64,000 bases of DNA from Antilocapra americana (lineage: Eukaryota; Chordata; Mammalia; Artiodactyla; Antilocapridae). Every line of letters begins with the position of its first letter. Within the stretch, counting starts at the first letter, position 1. The stretch spans positions 12,928,687 to 12,992,686 of the forward strand of contig ML664175.1 of assembly GCA_007570785.1 (NCBI GenBank). Direction: 5' to 3'. The notes under the pieces are model-generated. The model saw only the letters and a list, made by a program, of their open reading frames with translations. It ran no database searches and was not told where the DNA came from. Made by a program: the position numbers and the translations under genes. Positions 24,603 through 30,874 of the stretch are shown here, in pieces.

Positions 24603-24669
24603 TGTTGGGGCCCGGCCGGCTGTTGCGATCAGCCAGTGCCATTACGGTCGGAACACTACAAGCCTGCTG

Positions 24670-24679
24670 CCATATAAGG
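24670..24679 (+). promoter_or_regulatory. Perfect CArG box in U3
   Basis: CCATATAAGG fits the serum response factor consensus CC(A/T)6GG exactly. The same site is at 32990-32999 in the 3' LTR. Binding is inferred, not shown. The ATATAA inside could alternatively serve as a weak TATA-like element. Confidence 0.6.
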
Positions 24680-24819
24680 CGCTGATTACGTGCCAGCTAT
24701 ACATTCGGCTGGCAAATCACCAAAAGGATCCGACAGGCCAATCACCCACGAGACACGTATTCCTTACATGCCCGTCAGAGCTCCCCCCTTCCTTTTCCCA
24801 CTCCCTCCCCTCCTCCCCA

Positions 24820-24826
24820 TATATAA
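24820..24826 (+). promoter_or_regulatory. LTR TATA box
   Basis: TATATAA follows a pyrimidine-rich stretch. Transcription would be expected to start about 25-30 bases downstream, near 24845-24855. Its counterpart in the 3' LTR is at 33140-33146. Confidence 0.75.
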
Positions 24827-24839
24827 TCGCCTTGCGCTC

Positions 24840-24845
24840 AATAAA
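24840..24845 (+). promoter_or_regulatory. Poly(A) signal copy in the 5' LTR
   Basis: AATAAA lies about 14 bases after the TATA box, that is in or just before the expected start, so it would normally be absent from the 5' end of the transcript and used only in the 3' LTR. Confidence 0.7.
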
Positions 24846-24993
24846 GTTTTGCAGCTTGATCAGAACCTTTGTCTTGCTGCCGTTCTTTGCACCTCTTGTC
24901 CCAACCCTTTCATCCGTTTTCAGGTGGGTTCGGAGCTCCCGTTGATTGCTCTGCGGGCCAGAGCGACTGCGCCCAGCTAGCGGCCGGAGCAAG

Positions 24994-25011
24994 TGGCGCC
25001 CAACGTGGGGC
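24994..25011 (+). other. Primer binding site, tRNA-Lys1,2 type
   Basis: TGGCGCCCAACGTGGGGC, two bases after the LTR end, is the 18-nt complement of the tRNA-Lys1,2 3' end used by type D and jaagsiekte-like betaretroviruses. It places the element in the ERV-K (class II) group. Confidence 0.93.
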
Positions 25012-25131
25012 CCGAAAACTGCTTGGACGGACCGCCGTCCCCATTGACCAGACCCCGCAAGGAGCACCGCGATCACCCGCTCGCGAGACGACTCCGGAGA
25101 GACCCCCCCCCCCTCGACGGCGGCATTCTGT

Positions 25132-25140
25132 CAGGTAAGA
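25132..25140 (+). promoter_or_regulatory. Major splice donor in the leader
   Basis: CAG|GTAAGA, a near-ideal donor, 13 bases before the gag start. Joining to the acceptor at 30868-30869 would make the env mRNA. No ATG occurs between the expected transcription start and this donor. Confidence 0.75.
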
Positions 25141-25147
25141 ATTAATC

Positions 25148-25846
25148 ATGGGACAAGCATGTTCAAAAGATGATGTTTTTATTAGCCAGCTTAAAAAATC
25201 CCTCAAGGTGCGGAGAATTCGGGTTCGTAAAAAAGATTTAGTTTCGTTTTTTTATTTTATTTTTAAGACCTGCCCCTGGTTCCCTCAAGAGGGCACTATC
25301 GACGCTCGCATGTGGAATCGTGTCGGAGATTGCCTTAATGACTATTATCGTGTCTTTGGTCCCCAGACTGTCCCTATCACCACCTTTAACTACTACAATC
25401 TTATAAAAGATATTCTCACCAACCAGGGCCATACCCCAGACATTCAGCACCTTTGTCAGGAAGGACAAAGAATCCTTTCCCGCCACTCCCGTCCCCCCTC
25501 TAGAGCGCCCTCTACCCAAGATCTTATACAAAGCGACCCCATACACCCTAATAACTCCAGCGCCGCTACCGTTACTCGCCCCCCCTCACGGGCCCTCTCA
25601 AACTGTCCCTCGATTTCTATCAATATTGAGACAAATCCAAATCCTACTGCTATATACCCCGATCTTAAAGACTTAAGAGAGATAACCAACACAGGCACAG
25701 ACGATCAGCTGCCCCCTGCTGACCGAGCTAATCTAGAAGATGAGGCAGCCCACTATAACGGCCCTGACTGGCCTCCCTCCTCCTCTGCCCCTGCCGCTCC
25801 CGCCACAGCCGCCATTTTAAACCATTTTAAACAAGCCCGCACTTAA
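25148..25846 (+). pseudogene. gag: gag, matrix and following part (first frame)
   Basis: Begins MGQ in a good context (ATCATGG). Gly2 is the expected N-myristoylation site that directs Gag to the membrane. The first about 100 residues are a type-D-like matrix domain with basic residues at 16-31 ('[14 protein letters not shown]') and the '[11 protein letters not shown]' segment. A Pro/Ser/Thr-rich spacer follows. The frame ends at a TAA because a 10-bp tandem duplication (25813-25832) shifts the reading frame, so this 232-residue product would lack the late domain, capsid and nucleocapsid. Confidence 0.92.
25813..25832 (+). repeat. 10-bp tandem duplication breaking gag
   Basis: CATTTTAAAC occurs twice in direct succession. 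Ten extra bases move the frame exactly from that of the matrix part to that of the late-domain part, which explains the gag frameshift. Confidence 0.85.
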
Positions 25847-26321
25847 TGCCTCTCCGCCGCCACCCGCTTCCGCGCCTCCGCCCTGTTCAGCCGCCATCTT
25901 AGACAGCTCTGCGCTCCCGCCCTTTGTGCCACCGCCATATTTTCCCACCCACCCAGTTACGCCTGCCGCTCCCAACACAGCTCGCCTTCCAGCTCCTATT
26001 CTGCATAACTCAGGGCCACCACCCGTTAATCAAACTCCCCTCCCCCAAACAACTTCCCTTCAAGAAGCCCTGATTTTCATCCGAGAGGTTAAGGCGGTAG
26101 CCAAAGAACTCGCCGACCTGACTGTCTCTGCCCCCCAAGGGCTCTTAGCCTTCCCAGTAACTAGGAGCCAGGCTCAGCCTCCGCCTCGCGAGGCGACAGA
26201 CTCTCAAAGCCCTGAGCCCAGTGCTCACGATCCCCCACTTAGTGATCATGATGAAGAAGAGTCAGAACACTCAGCTTCTGACGATGATGAGCCCCCAGTC
26301 CCACCATCCCCCTATACTTAA
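25821..26321 (+). pseudogene. gag: gag, proline-rich late-domain segment (second frame)
   Basis: Open in the frame that continues into capsid. It carries PPPY at 25929-25940, the late-domain motif that recruits NEDD4-type ubiquitin ligases for budding, then a helix-like block ('LQEALIFIREVKAVAKELAD') and an acidic stretch ('SDHDEEESEHSASDDDE'). It has no start codon of its own in gag context and ends at an in-frame TAA (26319-26321). As a linker between matrix and capsid its composition is typical of type D Gag. Confidence 0.88.
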
Positions 26322-27437
26322 AAAAAGCTCAGCTTAAAAACTCTAGAAAAGGTCAAAGCAGCAGTGGCCAACTACGGCCCCACTGCCCCCTTCACTGTTG
26401 TCCTGATTGAAAACCTTAGTGATCGATGGCTTACACCCAATGATTGGTTCTTCCTAACCAAGGCTGCCCTAAGCGGTGGTGATTTTATACTCTGTAAAAG
26501 TGAATATGAAGAGGCTTCCAAACAGTTTGTTGAACGCAATTCACGTAAGCCCTCCTCAAAAGGTTGGACTCTCAAAAAGTTCCTTGGCTCTGACCCCTAC
26601 CAACGTAAGGAAAAACAGGCTCAATTTCCCCCCGGGTTACTAACACAAATTCAGTCAGGAGGGGTTAAAGCGTGGAAGCGCCTTCCCCAGAAAGGTGATG
26701 CCACCACCTCCCTTGCAAAGATCAGACAGGGCCCTGATGAGCTATATAGTGATTTCATTAGTCGCTTACAAGAACTGGCTGAACGGCTTTTTGGCTCTGG
26801 AGAAAGCGAAAGCGCCTTCCTTAAACACCTCGTTTTCGAAAATGCTAACCCCGCCTGCCAAAATGCTATTCGACCTCATCGTGAAAAAGATCTCTCAGAG
26901 TATGTCCGCCTTTGCTCAGGCATCGGGTCTGCTCATGCTCTGGGGCTCGCTATTGGGGCCGCCTTACAAAGCTTTGCTCCAAACCAGAGATATCATGATA
27001 GTGATCGCCTTTGCTTCACCTGCAAACAGCCCGGACATTTTTCGCGGGCTTGCCCACAACGAGCCCACGCCTTATCTAACCCCCACCCCAAGACCCCTTA
27101 TGACTCTAATACTGGCACTCCCAATATTCAAAGACCCCCTCCCTCGACAATATGTCCCCGTTGTAAAAAGGGGTTTCACTGGGCCTCAGAATGCCGCTCC
27201 AAGACAGACATTAATGGACAACCCCTCCCCCCAAAACAGGGAAACTCCAACAGGGGCCAGCCCCAGGGCCCCAACCCAGGGATGAACTCAGGGGCTTCAC
27301 AGTTCAACCCTCAAATCCCCAACCCTACAATTCCGGCCCTCCCCGTAATCAACCACGCCTCCTCGTCTCAGATCTTTGGAGGGCAACCGCAGGCAGCGCA
27401 GGACTGGACCTCTGTACCGCCGCCGACACAATATTAA
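26322..27437 (+). pseudogene. gag: gag, capsid and nucleocapsid (second frame, after stop)
   Basis: Same frame as the preceding segment, beyond the TAA. The capsid starts near '[12 protein letters not shown]'-like sequence. The major homology region begins at 26727 (Q..P.E......R pattern: [17 protein letters not shown]). Two CCHC zinc knuckles follow at 27012-27053 ([14 protein letters not shown]) and 27153-27194 ([14 protein letters not shown]), which bind genomic RNA. A Pro/Gln-rich tail overlaps pro and holds the first slip site. The domain is well preserved but disconnected from the Gag start by the frameshift and the stop. Confidence 0.92.
27239..27245 (+). promoter_or_regulatory. gag-pro -1 frameshift heptamer
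   Basis: G GGA AAC in the gag frame (caG GGA AAC, Gln-Gly-Asn), a canonical X XXY YYZ slip site known from type D viruses. A -1 slip here leads into an open pro frame with no stop before the protease. I did not fold the downstream pseudoknot. Confidence 0.9.
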
Positions 27438-28206
27438 CTCCAAATAATAGCCCTTTGATGCTCCCTGTCGGCGTATATGGCCCCTTACCACCTAACACAT
27501 TTGGCCTTATTCTTGGCCGTATTAGCTCCACCCTTAAAGGGATCCTAGTGTTCCCTGGCATTCTTGACAATGACTTTGAGGGAGAAATTCATATCATTGT
27601 CTCCACCACTCATGATCTAATCTCAATCCCAAAAGGCACCAGGCTAGCACAGATCATTATTCTCCCCTTACAACATATTAACTCAAATTTCAAAAAGGCT
27701 TCTCGGGGCCCCAGCACCCCTGGCTCATCAGACACATACTGGGTTCAACAAATCTCTCACCACCGCCCCTCACTCAAGCTCAAACTTAATGGCAAGGTCT
27801 TTACAGGCATCTTAGACACAGGAGCAGACGCTACTGTCATATCCCAATCCCACTGGCCAAAGTCTTGGCCATTAACACCTGTTGCCACCCATCTGCGCGG
27901 CATTGGACAAGCTGCTAACCCCCAACAAAGCTCTCAAACCCTGATGTGGGAAGATGCTGAGGGAAATAGTGGCTCCGTCACTCCCTTTGTTCTCCCCAAT
28001 CTGTTAACCTGTGGGGGAGAAATATCCTCTCCCAAATGAAGGTGATCATGTGCAGCCCCAATGACATAGTTATGACCCAAATGCTTAATCAAGGCTTCCT
28101 GCCAGGTCAGGGACTAGGAAAAAGAGGTCAAGGAATCACTAAGCCCATTACGATCCCTCCTAAAACAGACAAAGCAGGTTTAGGATACCCCCAAAATTTT
28201 CCCTAG
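27242..28206 (+). pseudogene. pro: pro: dUTPase, aspartic protease and G-patch
   Basis: Entered by -1 frameshift from gag. The dUTPase domain, which removes dUTP during reverse transcription, shows GSAGLDLC at 27392-27415 and 'GLILGRISS', 'GIIDNDFEGEI'-like and 'GTRLAQIIILP' blocks. The retroviral aspartic protease has its catalytic DTGA at 27815-27826. After about 28010, in a G5 run followed by AGAAA, the frame shifts. The original frame ends at TGA 28037-28039, while the expected 'NILSQM' sequence and the G-patch (G.G.G..G.G, 28105-28134) lie in another frame that ends at TAG 28204-28206. So protease is probably complete or nearly so, but the G-patch is uncoupled. Confidence 0.9.
28194..28200 (+). 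promoter_or_regulatory. pro-pol -1 frameshift heptamer
   Basis: A AAT TTT in the G-patch frame, the canonical second slip site of type D viruses, two codons before the pro stop. Ribosomes in the broken pro frame stop at 28039 and would not reach it. Confidence 0.88.
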
Positions 28207-29336
28207 TGGCCACTGATAGTCCTGTACCCCACGCAGACAAGATCCTTTGGAAGACAGTGGATCCTGTTTGGGTCGATCAGTGGCCCCTTACCCACGAAAA
28301 AACCTTAGCTGCGATAGCGTTAGTACAGGAACAGCTTGCAGCAGGACATATTGAGCCCACTAACTCCCCCTGGAATACACCCATATTCGTGATAAAAAAG
28401 AAATCTGGCAAATGGCGCCTCCTACAGGATCTTAGGGTCATTAATAAAGCAATGATCCCCATGGGGGCCTTACAGCCTGGCCTCCCTTCGCCAGTTGCCA
28501 TCCCTGCCAGTTACCATAAGGTCGTCATAGACCTAAAAGATTGCTTCTTTACCATCCCCCTCCACCCCGACGACAGGCCCTATTTCGCCTTCAGTGTCCC
28601 ACAAACCAACTTCCAAGGCCCCATGCCTCGTTACCATTGGAAAGTGCTGCCACAGGGCATGGCCAATAGTCCCACCCTATGTCAAAAATTTGTTTCGGCA
28701 GCTATTGCCCCAGTCAGGGCACAGTGGCCTCAGGCATACATTCTCCATTATATGGACGATATCCTTTTGGCACGTCCTGACGAAGACACTGTCAGGGCCT
28801 GTCACGCCCACCTGATCGCCTGCCTTACAAGACAAGGGCTACAAGTCGCCCCCGATAAAGTACAAACATCCGACCCATACTTTTATCTAGGATTTGAACT
28901 TTGCCATCAACATATATTTACCCCTCGTATCCGCCTTAGAACAGACAGGCTAAAAACGCTTAATGACTTCCAAAAACTTCTTGGAGACATTCAGTGGCTT
29001 CGGCCATACCTAAAACTGCCCACAGAGGCCCTCCTCCCACTTAATAATATCCTCAAAGGAGATTCAGACCCCCTGTCTCCTCGTGTCTTGACGCCCGAGG
29101 CAAAACACTCTCTAGACATTATCAACAAGGCTATCCAAAACCAAACTGCTCAACAGATCTCTTACAGCCTGCCTCTAATATACCTCTTACTCCCTACAAC
29201 ACATACCCCTACCGGAGTTTTTGGCAACCAAAGACCACAGATCCCTCAGAAAACGGTCACCCCCTCCTTTGGGTCCACCTCCCAGCTTCCCCCTCTCGAG
29301 TCCTATTGCCTTACCCTTCCCTTCTTGCCACGCTAA
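28197..29336 (+). pseudogene. pol: pol, reverse transcriptase part
   Basis: Entered by -1 frameshift, with no ATG. Reverse transcriptase fingers and palm are intact: 'LLQDLRVINKAM', 'VVIDLKDCFF' with a catalytic Asp, 'LPQGMANSPTLCQKF' and YMDD at 28749-28760 (the catalytic Asp pair), then thumb ('GDIQWLRPYLKLPTEAL'). The frame is lost at the T5 run 29217-29221, where one base appears to be missing. The residues after that point are out of frame and end at TAA 29334-29336. RNase H and integrase follow in other frames, so no complete Pol can be made. Confidence 0.93.
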
Positions 29337-29899
29337 TTATAAAGGGGCGCTCCACCAGTCGCCAGCTGTTTGGTAAAGACCCAGAATCGATAATTATCCC
29401 TTACACACAAGACCAATCAAATTGGCTTTTACAAACCTCCGATGAATGGGCTATCGCGCTGTCCTCCTTCACAGGAGACCTTGACAACCATGACCCTAGC
29501 AATCCCCTTATTCAGTTCGCTAAGACCCATCCATTTGTCTTCCCTAAAATCACTAAAACAACTCCGCTCCCCAAAGCCGCCCTCGTCTTTACTGACGGGT
29601 CTTCAAATGGCATGGCTGCCTATGTTCTCAATGGACAAACCTTCACAACAAAATCTCCCTATACCTCTGCACAACTTGTAGAACTGTTTGCTATCCTCAA
29701 AGTCTTTACCTCGCTTGCCAACCAACCGTTCAACCTCTACACCGACAGTGCCTACATAGCTCAGTCAGTCCCCCTGTTAGAAACCGCCCCCTTCATCAAA
29801 CCTTCCACAAATGCCGCTCCTCTATTTGCTAAGTTACAAGCTCTTATTTTTACAAAGACAACACCCCTTTTTCATTGGACACCTTCGTGCCCACCTTGA
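29222..29899 (+). pseudogene. pol: pol, connection and RNase H part
   Basis: Continues Pol in a different frame after the T-run lesion. Starts with a Trp-rich connection segment and 'LLPYPSLLATLI'. RNase H catalytic residues are in place: Asp in 'FTDGSSNG' (29594), Glu in 'QLVELFAIL' (29681) and Asp in 'LYTDSAYI' (29744). The fourth (Asp of 'NALADAA', 29937) lies in yet another frame because of a second T5-run lesion at about 29867-29872. RNase H would remove the RNA strand of the hybrid during reverse transcription. Confidence 0.9.
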
Positions 29900-30836
29900 C
29901 CTTCCCGGGCCCCTGACTGAGGGCAACGCCCTAGCAGATGCCGCCACACAAACTGTCTATCCTGCCCTCACAGACCCTATCACTGAGGCAACACAAGCCC
30001 ACACCTTACACCATTTAAATGCCCATACCCTTCGCCTGCTTTACAAAATCACAAGAGGCCAGGCTAGAGAAATTGTCAAGGCCTGTCCCCATTGCGTCCC
30101 CTCGGCGCCTGTGCCTCACCTGGGAGTAAACCCCTGGGGACTCACCCCAAATGCTATCTGGCAGATGGACATAACTCACCTCACAGCCTTTGGAAAACTT
30201 AAGTTCATTCATGTTACTATTGACACCTTTAGCGGGTTCATAGCTGCCTCTCTACAAACAGGTGAGGCATCAAAAAATGTCATCTCTCACATGATCCATT
30301 GCCTATCCGTCTTGGGCAAACCTCGTACTATCAAGACAGACAACGGCCCAGGATATACTGGAAAAAATTTTCAGACTTTTTGCCAACGGCTTCAGATCAA
30401 ACATATCACAGGCATCCCTTACAATCCCCAGGGACAAGGCATTATAGAGAGAGCTCATCAGACTTTAAAAAATTCCATCAACCGCCTGACACATTCGCCC
30501 CTCAGGTTCACAAAACAACATCCTCGTAACCTCCTAAACCATGCACTCTTCCAACTCAATTTCCTCACCCTAGACTCTCAGGGACACTCAGCGGCTGACC
30601 GCCACTGGCATCCACAAACCTCTAGCCAACAGGCCACAGTCATGTGGCGCAACCCCTTCACTCGCGCCTGGAAGGGCCCAGACCCCGTCCTCATTTGGGG
30701 AAGAGGCTCAGCCTGCATTTATGACCAAAAAGAAGACGGCCCACGGTGGTTACCTGAAAGGCTAATACGACACATCAACCATCGGGCCCCCCAAACCAAC
30801 TTTAATCACATCCCAGGGAACAATGATGCGCCCTGA
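29873..30836 (+). pseudogene. pol: pol, RNase H end and integrase
   Basis: Third pol frame. After the RNase H end ('GHLRAHLDLPGP', Asp in 'LADAA') comes the integrase: an HHCC zinc-binding N-terminus (His residues in 'HTLHHLNAHTL', Cys pair in 'ACPHC'), then the D,D-35-E catalytic core with Asp 30168 ('WQMDITHL'), Asp 30339 ('KTDNGPGYTG') and Glu 30447 ('GIIERAHQTL'). Exactly 35 residues separate the last two. The C-terminal DNA-binding region ('VMWRNPFTRAWKGPDPVL') is present. The frame is open to its stop but has no start of its own. Confidence 0.93.
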
Positions 30837-30847
30837 GGAAAACCCCC

Positions 30848-30869
30848 TTTTTCCTCTTTTCTCTTTCAG
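30848..30869 (+). promoter_or_regulatory. env splice acceptor
   Basis: A long pyrimidine tract (CTTTTTCCTCTTTTCTCTTTC) ends in AG at 30868-30869, five bases before the env ATG. With the leader donor this gives an mRNA whose first ATG is that of env. Confidence 0.75.
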
Positions 30870-30874
30870 ACAAT

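Larger units (their letters stand above)
24603..24991 (+). repeat. 5' LTR (389 bp)
   Basis: Starts TGTTGGGGCCCGGCC and ends GGCCGGAGCA (TG...CA). It contains a CArG box, a TATATAA box and, close behind, AATAAA, so R must be short, as in type D viruses. It differs from the 3' LTR only at 24623, 24629, 24637, 24655 and 24658. Confidence 0.97.

Noticed and set aside
24502..24945. 147-codon open frame across the 5' LTR start
   Set aside because: It is the same LTR frame that env reads through at the 3' end. In the 5' copy it has only host flank and no start in proper context, so it is not a separate gene.
26698..27285. 195-codon ATG-started open frame overlapping capsid/nucleocapsid in another frame
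   Set aside because: It lacks a recognisable domain and is best explained as a shadow of the pyrimidine-rich, low-stop composition of gag. It would be worth reviving only if related proviruses keep it open.
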